Assembly: GCF_001746755.1 (NCBI RefSeq)
Contig: NZ_MCGG01000036.1
Coordinates: 54,384 to 118,383, forward strand
Origin: Magnetovibrio blakemorei
GTDB lineage: Bacteria > Pseudomonadota > Alphaproteobacteria > Rhodospirillales > Magnetovibrionaceae
Direction: 5' to 3'
Length of the DNA: 64,000 nt
Shown here: one piece after another, positions 47,899 through 56,592 of the stretch
Numbering within the stretch: position 1 is the first letter of the stretch
How the letters are laid out: every line of letters starts with the position of its first letter
Made by a program: the position numbers and the translations under genes
Notes under the pieces: generated by a model
Seen by the model: the letters and a program-made list of their open reading frames with translations, nothing else
What the model was told of the DNA's origin: nothing
Database searches by the model: none

Positions 47899-48519
47899 TT
47901 AACGCACTGATGGGGGCGGTGCGGTGCGGGTGATCAGGCTGTTTAAGTCGCGGACCCGGCCCTCAGACATGGCGTTTTTACGCCGCACATCGTCCAGCTG
48001 GTAAGACATCTCACTGATTTGGCGGATCAGGCGGGTGTATTCGCCATAGGGAATTTGGGTTGCCTTGAAGTGGCCGGAACTGAACACCACCGGCAGCGCA
48101 GATTGCGGTATGACACTGAGCACATAAGGGTTGGTCAAGGTCTCCGTAACGGTTTGCAGGGCCTGGGGCGGGATTTCCGTATAGATGACTTCGGTGACCG
48201 CATCTGTGGCACGAATATTGGCGATTTGAACCGTGTATCCGGTGGTATTGCGGGTGCCCAAAAATACCGCGACGACCATGTCGCGGGCAAAGTCGATGGG
48301 GGCCGCCCAGGTGAGACGTTGCTCGGTTTGAAACTGTTGCCACGCGCCTGCATCGCGCACGGCATGAACGCTGGGGGCACCGGGGTCGGGCAAATCACCA
48401 TGGGCGCTGGCGCTTTGGGGAACAGGGGTAGACATGAGCGTCGAGGTGGCCCCTGCGGGCGTGCCGAAAAGCAGCATCAGAAAGGCAAAAAAGGCAGCTG
48501 GGGCAATGGGTGTTTTCAT
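47899..48519 (-). CDS. Exported protein with PrcB-like domain
   Basis: A 206-residue protein with an N-terminal signal peptide (APAAFFAFLMLLFGTPAGA). The middle, VVAVFLGTRNTTGYTVQIANI, resembles the PrcB C-terminal domain found in secreted proteins that affect protease stability. The C-terminus after about residue 150 is a coiled, charged segment. I chose the ATG at 48519; an in-frame TTG lies 9 bp upstream. Function not known. Confidence 0.7.
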   Translation of the reverse strand: MKTPIAPAAFFAFLMLLFGTPAGATSTLMSTPVPQSASAHGDLPDPGAPSVHAVRDAGAWQQFQTEQRLTWAAPIDFARDMVVAVFLGTRNTTGYTVQIANIRATDAVTEVIYTEIPPQALQTVTETLTNPYVLSVIPQSALPVVFSSGHFKATQIPYGEYTRLIRQISEMSYQLDDVRRKNAMSEGRVRDLNSLITRTAPPPSVR

Positions 48520-48537
48520 CAGTCTCAATCTTAAAAG

Positions 48538-48714
48538 TTAATCCGTGGGGGCATTATGCAACCAGCGCCGCAGAACGCTGAGACTTTTGTTGGGATGCTT
48601 TTCGATGATGGTGGCGATTTTGTCTTTGAGCACAGTTTCACGCCTCACACGTGCGGGGCGATCTTGCAATCGGGCCGTGATCGTTTCGTCAATGGTGTCG
48701 GAATGTTCGATCAT
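48538..48714 (-). CDS. Small protein with FliF-tail-like end
   Basis: A 58-residue cytoplasmic protein starting MIEHSDTIDETI (or MCER four codons upstream at 48726). The second half, IIEKHPNKSLSVLRRWLHN, resembles the FliG-binding C-terminal tail of the flagellar MS-ring protein FliF. The similarity is from my own reading and short. It lies 18 bp upstream of the exported-protein gene on the same strand. If real, it may bind FliG or a related motor protein. Confidence 0.5.
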   Translation of the reverse strand: MIEHSDTIDETITARLQDRPARVRRETVLKDKIATIIEKHPNKSLSVLRRWLHNAPTD

Positions 48715-49076
48715 GCGTTCACACATTTATGAATTGAAAACCTGGCGCTGGGCCCTCTCTTATCATGGCTGCTTATTTTTGTTGGGCCAAGCGTTAACCG
48801 CATAATATGGCATGACAAGAGAGGGTCCGGGTCCGTAAATGGATTTTTTTGGCCACATGAGCGGTTTTTAGGGGGAGCAAAAAGGGTCGGATGAGAATCC
48901 ACAATGATAATTGTCGTATTTTTTAAACATCAAGTGTTGTCAAACGCATTTGCGGTTCTATCTATAAAGAGTTGTGATTGTTGAGTCTTTGTCATAGGTG
49001 AAAAAAAATGAAGTTTTCCGCGCCATTTTGACTTATGATTGTATAGTTAAGGGAATCGAAGCAAAGGTGTTACATA
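48715..49076. other. Intergenic region upstream of the XRE regulator
   Basis: About 360 bp between divergent genes. It holds an imperfect inverted repeat (48753-48767 with 48811-48825) and an AT-rich 200 bp before the XRE start with TATAGTT near 49042. I see no sigma54 element and no gene-sized reading frame with family resemblance. Confidence 0.5.
48753..48825. repeat. Inverted repeat upstream of the XRE gene
   Basis: CCCTCTCTTATCATG (48753-48767) and CATGACAAGAGAGGG (48811-48825) pair at 14 of 15 positions around a 43-base loop. It could be a terminator of the minus-strand transcript in reverse, an operator, or a relic of a small inverted-repeat element. Confidence 0.6.
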
Positions 49077-49529
49077 ATGATAGCAACAGCAAAAACTGCC
49101 CCTCGTAAAACAAAAGACGGCCCCACGCCGATTGATGCGCATGTTGGTGCGCGGATTCGGGCGCGCCGCGGTTTGTTGGGCATGAGTCAGAAAGACCTGG
49201 GTGAAAAAGTCTCTTTGACGTTCCAGCAAATTCAAAAATATGAACGGGGTGCAAACCGTATCGGCTCTGGCCGTTTGTTTGAGTTCAGCCGTATTTTGGG
49301 CGTTCCCATTTCTTATTTCTTCGATGAAATGTCGTCGGAATTGAAAACATACGCTGAAAAGGGCTCTAAAAAAGGCCGTCCTCTTCCCGCCAGCGCACCG
49401 GATGCGGAAATTCTGGATCGTCGCGAAACGTTGGAACTGGTTCGCACGTTCTACCAAATTGACGACAACTTGGTTCGTCAGCGCTTTGTCGAATTGATGC
49501 GCGAAGCGGCACGGGTGTGCTCTAAATAA
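49077..49529 (+). CDS. XRE-family transcriptional regulator
   Basis: A 150-residue DNA-binding protein. The helix-turn-helix spans about residues 22-76 (VGARIRARRGLLGMSQKDLG, then LTFQQIQKYERGANRIG). The C-terminal half (about 95-150) is helical and charged. It is typical of the many alphaproteobacterial XRE regulators linked to cell-surface and symbiosis control. A strong terminator follows. The target is unknown. Confidence 0.88.
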   Translation: MIATAKTAPRKTKDGPTPIDAHVGARIRARRGLLGMSQKDLGEKVSLTFQQIQKYERGANRIGSGRLFEFSRILGVPISYFFDEMSSELKTYAEKGSKKGRPLPASAPDAEILDRRETLELVRTFYQIDDNLVRQRFVELMREAARVCSK

Positions 49530-49549
49530 AGCCCTGTGTTTGGATTGAC

Positions 49550-49583
49550 AAAGGCCGTTCCGCCGTAAGGTGGAACGGCCTTT
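49550..49583 (+). terminator. Rho-independent terminator after the XRE gene
   Basis: AAAGGCCGTTCCGCC (49550-49564) pairs with GGTGGAACGGCCTTT (49569-49583) with one G-U pair around a GTAA loop. TTTGTCG follows. The symmetric A/T flanks allow it to work on both strands. Confidence 0.85.
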
Positions 49584-49685
49584 GTCGTGTTTGGTGGTGT
49601 GTGTGTAAACTATCGGCGTTTGGGGGCGCGTGTTGTAGAGTTCACAGGCATGGACACTTAAGTCAGAAGAGTATGGGGACTTGAA

Positions 49686-51356
49686 ATGGCAGATCTCGAC
49701 ATCGCCCGCGCTGTGACCGCCCAACCCATTGGCGATATTGCCAAACGTCTGGGGGTGCCCGATAGCGCGCTGGTGCGTTACGGCAACGACAAAGCCAAAA
49801 TAGCCCTGGAATGGATTGACGGCCAGAAGGCAAAACCCGATGGTCGCTTGATTTTGGTGACGGCGATATCGCCGACGCCTGCTGGGGAAGGCAAAACCAC
49901 CATGGCCGTGGGTCTGGGCGATGGTTTGTCGCGGATCGGCCAAAAGACCGCCATTTGCTTGCGCGAACCCAGTCTTGGTCCGTGTTTCGGCATGAAGGGT
50001 GGTGCCGCCGGGGGCGGGCGGGCCCAAGTCATCCCCATGGAAGACATCAACCTGCATTTTACCGGCGACTTTCATGCCATTGCGGCGGCCAACAATTTGT
50101 TGGCGGCGATGATCGACAATGCGGTGTATTGGCGCCTGGATTTGGGGCTCGACAATCGCCGCATCAGTTGGCGGCGTGCGGTCGATATGAATGATCGGTC
50201 GTTGCGTGAAGTGGTCACCAGCTTGGGCGGTGTGCCCAACGGCGCGCCCCGCGAAGGCGGCTTCGACATCACGGCGGCGTCGGAAATCATGGCCATCTTG
50301 TGCTTGGCCAAAGACATGGCCGATTTGCAGCGCCGTCTCGGCAACATCATCATCGGCCAAGATATGGAGCAACGCCGCTTCGTTCGCGCCTCGGAAATCA
50401 AGGCCGAAGGGGCCATGGCGGCGTTGTTGAAAGATGCCTTAAAACCGAACCTGGTGCAGACCCTGGAAGGCACGCCCGCGTTTGTCCACGGCGGTCCGTT
50501 CGCCAACATTGCGCATGGCTGCAATTCGCTGATCGCCACCAAGACGGCCTTGAAGTGTGCCGATTTTGTGGTCACGGAAGCGGGTTTCGGCGCGGACTTG
50601 GGCGCGGAAAAGTTTTTCAACATCAAATGCCGCAAGGGCGACTTGAAACCCGCCGCAGTGGTTTTGGTGGCGACCTTGCGGGCGCTGAAAATGCAAGGCG
50701 GGGCGCAAAAAGGCGAATACGCCGATGCCAACAAAGAGGCCTTGGTGAAGGGCTTTGAAAACCTCGCCCGTCATGTGGAAAATCTCAAACACTTCGGCGT
50801 TCCGGTGGTGGTGGGGCTGAACCGTTTCGCCCAAGATTCAGAGGCTGAAGTGGATCTGCTGCGCCAACGCTGCGCGGAACTGGAGGTCGAAGCCATCTCC
50901 TGCACCCATTTTGCCGACGGCGGGGCCGGGGCCGAAGACTTGGCCCATGCGGTGGTGAAAATGACCGCATCGGACACGTCTGAATTTCGTATGCTGTATG
51001 AAGACAGCCTGCCCTTGTGGGAAAAAACCCGCACCGTGGCGCGCATGATGTATGGCGCGCAAGGGGTCATCGCCGACAAAAAAATCCGCGCCAAATTCCA
51101 AATGTTTCAAGACGGCGGCTTCGGCCACCTGCCGGTGTGCATCGCCAAAACCCAATACAGCTTCTCCACCGACCCCGACCTGCTGGGCGCACCGTCCAAC
51201 CACGTCGTCCCGGTGCGCGACGTGCGCCTGTCGGCAGGCGCCGAATTTGTCGTCGTCATCTGCGGCGACATCATGACCATGCCGGGCCTGCCCAAACACC
51301 CCGCAGCGGAAAACATCCGGGTGAATGCGGCTGGGGAGATTGAGGGGTTGTTTTAG
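49686..51356 (+). CDS. fhs: Formate-tetrahydrofolate ligase
   Basis: Makes 10-formyl-THF from formate, THF and ATP. The 556-residue length matches the family. The ATP-binding loop [18 protein letters not shown] lies near residue 62, [20 protein letters not shown] near residue 97, and [20 protein letters not shown] sequence ([19 protein letters not shown]) near residue 300. It stands alone. Long minus-strand frames across it are codon-bias shadows. Confidence 0.97.
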   Translation: MADLDIARAVTAQPIGDIAKRLGVPDSALVRYGNDKAKIALEWIDGQKAKPDGRLILVTAISPTPAGEGKTTMAVGLGDGLSRIGQKTAICLREPSLGPCFGMKGGAAGGGRAQVIPMEDINLHFTGDFHAIAAANNLLAAMIDNAVYWRLDLGLDNRRISWRRAVDMNDRSLREVVTSLGGVPNGAPREGGFDITAASEIMAILCLAKDMADLQRRLGNIIIGQDMEQRRFVRASEIKAEGAMAALLKDALKPNLVQTLEGTPAFVHGGPFANIAHGCNSLIATKTALKCADFVVTEAGFGADLGAEKFFNIKCRKGDLKPAAVVLVATLRALKMQGGAQKGEYADANKEALVKGFENLARHVENLKHFGVPVVVGLNRFAQDSEAEVDLLRQRCAELEVEAISCTHFADGGAGAEDLAHAVVKMTASDTSEFRMLYEDSLPLWEKTRTVARMMYGAQGVIADKKIRAKFQMFQDGGFGHLPVCIAKTQYSFSTDPDLLGAPSNHVVPVRDVRLSAGAEFVVVICGDIMTMPGLPKHPAAENIRVNAAGEIEGLF

Positions 51357-51373
51357 GAGCGTCTGGCGCTCGT

Positions 51374-51739
51374 TTATGTTCGCTGCGGCTTTCTCCGTGG
51401 TGTAATCACGCACTGCGTCTTGCCTGTCGTAAAGACGCATTCGCCAGCCCTAATATTTGGCCATGCGGCGTCGTCGGAATCTTTTGTCACTTGTAGCTTG
51501 ATTCCTGATGGCAGGAGGGCCTTGAGCCCCGCGCAGCCTGATATAAGTTCCTTGTCAAAAGGCGTTTCTTCGGATGAACCTGCTAAGAGGTCAAATTCCA
51601 GAGCGACGTCAAAGTCACTTTCTGCGTGATGATCTCCACGCACATGACTTCCGAAGATGTAAACGGTTTTTAGAATAGGGAACTGCTCTGCCCACTCTGC
51701 AACGATAGTGGCTAGTCGTTCTAGACTGTTATTTTCCAT
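51374..51739 (-). CDS. MNT-type nucleotidyltransferase-domain protein
   Basis: A 121-residue protein with a minimal nucleotidyltransferase fold. The catalytic motif G-S-X2-R-G...S-D-X-D appears as VYIFGSHVRGDHHAESDFDVALEFD, broken here only to mark GSHVRG near residue 26 and SDFD near residue 36. Such proteins often pair with a HEPN toxin, but no HEPN partner is beside it. ATG 51739 follows GGAG; ATG 51754 is an alternative. It overlaps no gene and lies next to fhs. Confidence 0.7.
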   Translation of the reverse strand: MENNSLERLATIVAEWAEQFPILKTVYIFGSHVRGDHHAESDFDVALEFDLLAGSSEETPFDKELISGCAGLKALLPSGIKLQVTKDSDDAAWPNIRAGECVFTTGKTQCVITPRRKPQRT

Positions 51740-51909
51740 GTCACTTTTCTCCATCCCTCGATCGAAAGCGCATTGCGCGGCAACAATAGGGCATTTGTGT
51801 CTAGTCCACCGTACACAACGGGTTTTGTGTACGCTCAAAGTCGTTTCAGTTGTCATTACCGTCTTGGTCGGAAACTGACATTTGCGGGCCCTATCTCAAC
51901 GTCTCCCCG

Positions 51910-52011
51910 CGTCATTGCGAGAAGCGCAGCGACGACGCAATCCATCTTGAGGCGCTAGCTCCGCAGACGTTGTCTGGATTGCCGCGCCCCCTTTGGGGGC
52001 TCGCAATGACG
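51910..52011. repeat. Palindromic intergenic repeat, copy 1
   Basis: About 100 bp bounded by CGTCATTGCGAG and its reverse complement CTCGCAATGACG, with inner arms GCAATCCA and TGGATTGC. The same outer and inner arms occur at 56414-56530, so it is a dispersed element, similar in style to REP/MITE sequences common in alphaproteobacteria. Confidence 0.85.
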
Positions 52012-52128
52012 GGTGTCAGAAAATGGGTTCGCGCTTTTCCGCCCTGAATGCCCCTTTATTCTTCAATTTTGGATTCAAATGCTTGTGTGCAGGTGCAAAA
52101 GATGCCTAATCTATAGGCTGAAAATGTG

Positions 52129-52149
52129 TGTGATTAATTTTTAATCACA
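52129..52149. promoter_or_regulatory. Palindrome at the amt-GGDEF start
   Basis: TGTGATTAA and TTAATCACA are perfect inverted repeats around TTT, ending 12 bp before the ATG and next to the CGGAG ribosome site. It may be a repressor operator or an mRNA hairpin controlling translation. Confidence 0.5.
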
Positions 52150-52161
52150 ACGGAGCTTCTT

Positions 52162-54132
52162 ATGCTTCCAGATGCGCCTGTTGCTCTTTCTTTGGATGTG
52201 GCTTGGGTCTTGATTGCCAGCTTTTTGGTGGCGTCGATGCAGGCGGGGTTTACGTGTTTGGAAAGCGGCTTGGTGCGCTCGAAGAACTCCATCAACGTGG
52301 CCATTAAAAATCTCGTCGATTTTTGCATTTCCAGCATTCTCTTCACGTTGTTCGGCTTTCAGCTCATGTTTGGGCCGAGCCTGGACGGTTTGATCGGGGC
52401 CTTTGCCCCGGCGTCTTATGAAAGCATGAGCCCGGATCGGGTCGCATTCTTTATTTTTCAGCTGATGTTTTGCGGCACCGCGGCGACCATTATTTCGGGT
52501 GCGGTGGCGGAACGGTTGCGCTTTATCGGTTATGTGATGATTACGGTGCTGTCGGCGGGGGTGATTTATCCGGTGGTGGGGCACTGGATTTGGAACAGCG
52601 CCCCCAGTGGAGAGCTGACCGGCTGGCTGGGCGCCATGGGCTTTTTGGATTTTGCCGGATCGACGGTGGTGCACAGCGTGGGCGGGTGGATTTCCTTGGC
52701 GGCGATACTGATCTTGGGCCCGCGCATCGGGCGGTTTGGTCTGGGTGGGCATCATATCGAAGGCCAGAATTTACCCATGGCGGTGCTCGGCGTGTTTTTG
52801 CTGTGGGTTGGCTTTTTTGGCTTCAATGGCGGTTCGACCTTGGCGTTGAATTCTTTGGTGCCGCTGATCGTCGCCAACACCGCCCTTTCCGGCGCGGCGG
52901 GCGGTCTTATTGGCTTGGCCATCAGTTGGTACAAGCGCGGTCATGCCTCGGTCGATGCGATCATCAACGGCACCATTTCGGGGCTGGTCGCCATTTGTGC
53001 GGGCTGCAATGTGGTTGGTGAAATCGGCGCCATTTTGATCGGCTTGGGGGCCGGCGCGTTGGCTATTGGCAGTGTCCACCTGATGGAAAAGTTGCAGATC
53101 GACGATGCCATCGGCGCGGTGCCGTCGCACTTGGTGGCAGGTGTTTGGGGCACGATGGCGGTGGCCCTGTTTGCCAGCCCCGAATACCTGATGGGCGGCA
53201 GCCGTCTGGATCAGATGCAAATTCAGTTGGTCGGCATCGCGGCGGTTGGACTGTTTGCGTTTCCGCTCAGCTACATAACTTTTTACGCGGTCAATCGTTT
53301 TTGGCCGATGCGGGTGTCTGCGGAAGATGAGCGCATCGGTTTGAACATTGCCGAACATGCGGCCACCACATCCATTTTGGATCTGGTGACGCAAATGGAT
53401 TGGCAGGCGCGCACGGGTGATTTTTCCAAGCATGTGGACGTGGAGAACGAAACCGAAGCGCACCAGATTGCGACCTTTTACAACGTCGTGCTGGATAAAT
53501 TCCAGTTGGAAACCGGGCGTCGCCAGGAAGCCTTGGAACGTTTGACCGAACTGGCGTCAACGGACGTTTTGACCGGTCTGCCCAATCGCCGGGTGTATTT
53601 TGATCTGGTGCGCCGAAGCATCGCGTCGTGCAACCGCAATGGCCGTCAAGGGGCGGTCATGTACATGGATTTGGACGGCTTTAAAAAAATCAATGACGAC
53701 ATGGGCCATGACGCCGGGGATGCGTTGTTGAAGCAAGTTGCGTTGAGGCTTCTGTCTTGTGTGCGCGAAAGCGATCTGGTGGCGCGACTGGGCGGGGATG
53801 AGTTCGCGCTGTTGATCGGCGAAGTGGAAACTCTGGATGCGCTGGAACATGTCGCGGAAAAATTGATTGAAACCGTCAGCGAGCCGTTCATCTTAAAACA
53901 AGGTGAAGCCAACATCGGCGTGTCGGTGGGCATCGCCGTCTTTGGGGGGTCGAGAAGTGCGCGTGAAGATGTGGAAACCGTCATCAAACGCTCAGATAAC
54001 GCCATGTACGACGCCAAGTTGTCGGGCAAGGGTACGTGGCGGGTCAGCGAGCCGGAACTGGCCCCCCGACCAGCAGAGCCCTCCACAGATATAAAATTGG
54101 ACCTAACGGTATCTCCCTCTTTGGCGTCGTGA
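52162..54132 (+). CDS. Ammonium transporter fused to GGDEF domain
   Basis: A 656-residue fusion. Residues about 1-400 are an Amt/Rh-type ammonium channel with eleven or so hydrophobic segments (ASFLVASMQAGFTCLESGL, VHSVGGWISLAAILILGPR, HLVAGVWGTMAVALFASP). After a linker, residues about 460-630 form a GGDEF domain with DVLTGLPNRRVYFDLV and the intact active-site motif RLGGDEFALL near 546. It should couple ammonium sensing or transport to cyclic-di-GMP synthesis. A CGGAG ribosome site precedes the ATG. Confidence 0.92.
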   Translation: MLPDAPVALSLDVAWVLIASFLVASMQAGFTCLESGLVRSKNSINVAIKNLVDFCISSILFTLFGFQLMFGPSLDGLIGAFAPASYESMSPDRVAFFIFQLMFCGTAATIISGAVAERLRFIGYVMITVLSAGVIYPVVGHWIWNSAPSGELTGWLGAMGFLDFAGSTVVHSVGGWISLAAILILGPRIGRFGLGGHHIEGQNLPMAVLGVFLLWVGFFGFNGGSTLALNSLVPLIVANTALSGAAGGLIGLAISWYKRGHASVDAIINGTISGLVAICAGCNVVGEIGAILIGLGAGALAIGSVHLMEKLQIDDAIGAVPSHLVAGVWGTMAVALFASPEYLMGGSRLDQMQIQLVGIAAVGLFAFPLSYITFYAVNRFWPMRVSAEDERIGLNIAEHAATTSILDLVTQMDWQARTGDFSKHVDVENETEAHQIATFYNVVLDKFQLETGRRQEALERLTELASTDVLTGLPNRRVYFDLVRRSIASCNRNGRQGAVMYMDLDGFKKINDDMGHDAGDALLKQVALRLLSCVRESDLVARLGGDEFALLIGEVETLDALEHVAEKLIETVSEPFILKQGEANIGVSVGIAVFGGSRSAREDVETVIKRSDNAMYDAKLSGKGTWRVSEPELAPRPAEPSTDIKLDLTVSPSLAS

Positions 54133-54208
54133 GTGAGCACCGTCACAGCCCGTTTCTGAAAACCGTGTCACCTTAAGCTTCAGCACGATAGAAGTGGGAG
54201 GTACGGAA

Positions 54209-54535
54209 ATGCATATGTTAGCACGCTCAACCCGGCTGACGATCAAGGGGCAAATGCCGACGGTGATGCCGATCATCATCGGCGGGCTGGCGAATTTCTT
54301 GTTCTGGGGCGGTTCGTTCATTCCGTTTAATCCGGCCGAAGCGGAATTTTTTGTCTATCTCAACGCGGCCGTCATGTTGCTGGGTATTTTGCTGGCAGCG
54401 GGGGGTGTCCTCATGGCGGTGCTGATCGGCTTTCGCCAATTTTCCATCACCACCTTCAGCGCCATCGCCGCCAATTCCATCGTCATCATGGCGGTGGGCC
54501 TGTTGATGTGGGGCGTGGTGTTCAACGTCGCTTAA
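54209..54535 (+). CDS. Small membrane protein
   Basis: A 108-residue protein with about three hydrophobic segments: IIIGGLANFLFWGGSFI, AAVMLLGILLAAGGVLMAVL and SIVIMAVGLLMWGVVF. GGGAGG lies 7 bp before the ATG at 54209. It is 76 bp after the amt-GGDEF gene and overlaps the convergent ald stop by 4 bp. I do not recognise a family. Confidence 0.7.
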   Translation: MHMLARSTRLTIKGQMPTVMPIIIGGLANFLFWGGSFIPFNPAEAEFFVYLNAAVMLLGILLAAGGVLMAVLIGFRQFSITTFSAIAANSIVIMAVGLLMWGVVFNVA

Positions 54536-55644
54536 AGCACCGATTTGGGCTCGGTGAAGTCGAGGCCTTGGGCCTCGGCCACCGCCCGGCAGGTGATTTT
54601 CCCTGCCCACACATTTAAGCCATTCAACAGATGCCGATCATCGCTCAACGCTTGCTGTGCGCCCTTATCGGCCAGGGCCAGAATGAACGGCAAGGTCGCG
54701 TTGTTCAGCGCATAGGTTGACGTGTGCGGCACCGCACCGGGCATGTTGGTGACCGCGTAATGCACCACATCGTGGACCACATACGTTGGTGCCGCGTGGG
54801 TGGTGCCGTGGGATGTTTCAAAGCAACCGCCTTGATCAATCGCCACATCGACCACCACCGAACCCGGTCGCATCGCCTTGATCATAGCCTCGCTCACCAG
54901 CTTGGGGGCTGAGGCCCCCGGGATCAATACGCCGCCCACCACCACGTCGGCGCTGAGAACGTGGTCTTCCAAAGTGTCGCTGTTGGAATAAATGGTTTTC
55001 ACACGGGCGCCAAAGCGCGCGTTGAGACTGCGAAGCGTGGCGTTGCTGCGGTCCAGCACCACCACTTCTGCCCCGGTGCCAATCGCCATCAGGGCCGCGT
55101 TCGCCCCCACCGTGCCGCCGCCGATGATGGTGACCTTCGCGGGCGCGACACCCGGCACACCGCCCAGCAACACACCGCGTCCGCCCGCTTCGCGCTCCAA
55201 CGCATGGGCCGCGACCTGGATGGACATGCGCCCGGCCACCTCGCTCATGGGGTGGAGTAGGGGCAGCTCGCCCGCGTTTGAGGTGACGGTTTCATACGCG
55301 ATGCAGATCGCGCCACTGCGCATCAGATCGCTTGTTTGCGCCGTGTCGGGGGCTAGGTGCAGATACGTGAACAGGGTCTGGCCCGCGCGCAGACGGGCGC
55401 GTTCAACCGCCTGAGGCTCTTTGACTTTAACGACAAGGTCCGCGCGTTCCCACACCAAGGCTGCGTCCGGCGCGATGGTGGCTCCGGCATTTTCATAGTC
55501 TTGGTCGGTGGCGCCGATGCCGATGCCGGCACCGGTTTCGACCAAAATGGAATGACCGTGCTGGGCTGCCTCGCGCACGCTGGCGGGCGTCATGCCAACA
55601 CGAAACTCACCGTTCTTGATTTCTTTGGGGATTCCAATGCGCAT
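54532..55644 (-). CDS. ald: Alanine dehydrogenase
   Basis: NAD-dependent interconversion of alanine and pyruvate plus ammonia. The 370-residue product starts MRIGIPKEIKNGEFRVGMTP. Further family sequence is LVVKVKEPQAVERARL, the NAD loop IIGGGTVGANAALMAIG and VDVAIDQGGCFETSH. The ATG at 55644 has GGAG 7 bp upstream; the preceding ATG (55647) is too close. With an ammonium transporter nearby, a role in nitrogen assimilation is plausible. Confidence 0.96.
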   Translation of the reverse strand: MRIGIPKEIKNGEFRVGMTPASVREAAQHGHSILVETGAGIGIGATDQDYENAGATIAPDAALVWERADLVVKVKEPQAVERARLRAGQTLFTYLHLAPDTAQTSDLMRSGAICIAYETVTSNAGELPLLHPMSEVAGRMSIQVAAHALEREAGGRGVLLGGVPGVAPAKVTIIGGGTVGANAALMAIGTGAEVVVLDRSNATLRSLNARFGARVKTIYSNSDTLEDHVLSADVVVGGVLIPGASAPKLVSEAMIKAMRPGSVVVDVAIDQGGCFETSHGTTHAAPTYVVHDVVHYAVTNMPGAVPHTSTYALNNATLPFILALADKGAQQALSDDRHLLNGLNVWAGKITCRAVAEAQGLDFTEPKSVL

Positions 55645-55739
55645 CATAAATCTCCTTGTTCTCTTTAAGTATGAACGTCGTGGGGGTGTTTGCAAGGTGG
55701 GAATTGAGGAAGCTTGTGCGGGTGACGGTCGCGTGATAT

Positions 55740-55754
55740 GTTCCTGTTTTGTTC
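55740..55754 (+). promoter_or_regulatory. LexA (SOS) box for umuDC
   Basis: GTTC-CTGTTTT-GTTC matches the alphaproteobacterial LexA site GTTC-N7-GTTC exactly and lies 35 bp before the umuD-like start. Confidence 0.85.
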
Positions 55755-55789
55755 TTAATGGAATCAAGTTAGCAAAAGGACCCGCAGCC

Positions 55790-56389
55790 ATGATTTCGCG
55801 CACGATGTCTCACAGGCTGTCCCCCAGGATATCTCCAAGGGAGGGCGCTGATGCCTTTGCCCCGCCGTCCGCACCGCACATGGTGCAGAGGCCGCGCCTC
55901 TCGCACATGTCGGAGCCGCCCATGTGGCTGTCGCTGGGGCATGGCAAAGCGTGGCACGCGGTGGTCAAAAGCAAGCGGGAAACGCCCGTCTTGGCCAGTG
56001 CGGTGCGCGCTGGCTTTCCTTCTCCGGCGGAAGATTACATTGAAGGCAGTCTGGATTTAAATCGCCACCTGATCCGCCACCCCGCCGCTACCTTTATTGT
56101 GCGGGTCGAAGGGGAATCCATGACCGGGGCAGGCATTTTTCCCGGCGATTTGCTGGTGGTGGACCGCAGCGTTGAACCCCATGACGGCCATGTGGTGATC
56201 GCCGTGGTGGAAGGCGAGCTGACGGTTAAGCGTCTGAAGGGCCGGGCCGGGGCGTGGCGCTTGGTGGCGGAACACCCGGATTTCCCGCCCATCCTGATGC
56301 CCAGTCTGGATGCCAGCGGAGAGGGCGGCGGTGAAACCTCCGCCATTTGGGGGGTGGTGACGAATGCGGTGCGCAATCTGATGATGTGA
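55790..56389 (+). CDS. umuD: UmuD-like SOS mutagenesis protein
   Basis: Self-cleaving partner of the UmuC polymerase. The 199-residue product carries the serine-lysine dyad: S110 in VEGESMTGAGIFPGD and K147 in EGELTVKRLKGR. The N-terminal 80 residues are longer than in E. coli UmuD (139 residues) and rich in arginine and proline. No clear A-G or C-G cleavage site was identified by eye. ATG 55790 has AAAGGA 10 bp upstream. SOS box lies upstream. Confidence 0.88.
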   Translation: MISRTMSHRLSPRISPREGADAFAPPSAPHMVQRPRLSHMSEPPMWLSLGHGKAWHAVVKSKRETPVLASAVRAGFPSPAEDYIEGSLDLNRHLIRHPAATFIVRVEGESMTGAGIFPGDLLVVDRSVEPHDGHVVIAVVEGELTVKRLKGRAGAWRLVAEHPDFPPILMPSLDASGEGGGETSAIWGVVTNAVRNLMM

Positions 56390-56413
56390 TGACGTGCGAT
56401 GACGCATCCCGCC

Positions 56414-56530
56414 CGTCATTGCGAGCCCCCGCAGGGGGCGTGGCAATCCAGATACGGGCTGGAGCGTTAGCAAGCTACGGAGTGCACTTCAAACATGGAT
56501 TGCTTCGTCGCTTTGCTTCTCGCAATGGCT
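56414..56530. repeat. Palindromic intergenic repeat, copy 2
   Basis: It starts CGTCATTGCGAG and has inner arms GGCAATCCA and TGGATTGC, ending CTCGCAATGG with the last bases degraded. It matches copy 1 (51910-52011) in its ends but differs in the middle. It lies between umuD and umuC, splitting the operon. Confidence 0.8.
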
Positions 56531-56592
56531 CGTCGTTGGTTCGGGGGGCGGCAATCCAACCGCGTGCGGCTTTAAAAAAGAAGGGCTCTGTT

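Larger units (their letters stand above)
51740..52161. other. Intergenic region before the ammonium transporter
   Basis: About 420 bp holding a palindromic REP-like repeat (51910-52011) and a 21-base palindrome directly before the amt-GGDEF gene (52129-52149). I found no convincing gene here. Confidence 0.5.

Noticed and set aside
49047..50372. 441-residue minus-strand frame over the XRE gene and fhs
   Set aside because: Crosses a terminator and two well-supported plus-strand genes; no recognisable domain.
51374..51739. MNT-HEPN toxin-antitoxin pair
   Set aside because: Only the nucleotidyltransferase is present; no HEPN gene lies on either side.
56347..56592. In-frame extension of umuC
   Set aside because: Runs through the palindromic repeat; the conserved protein begins at 56593.
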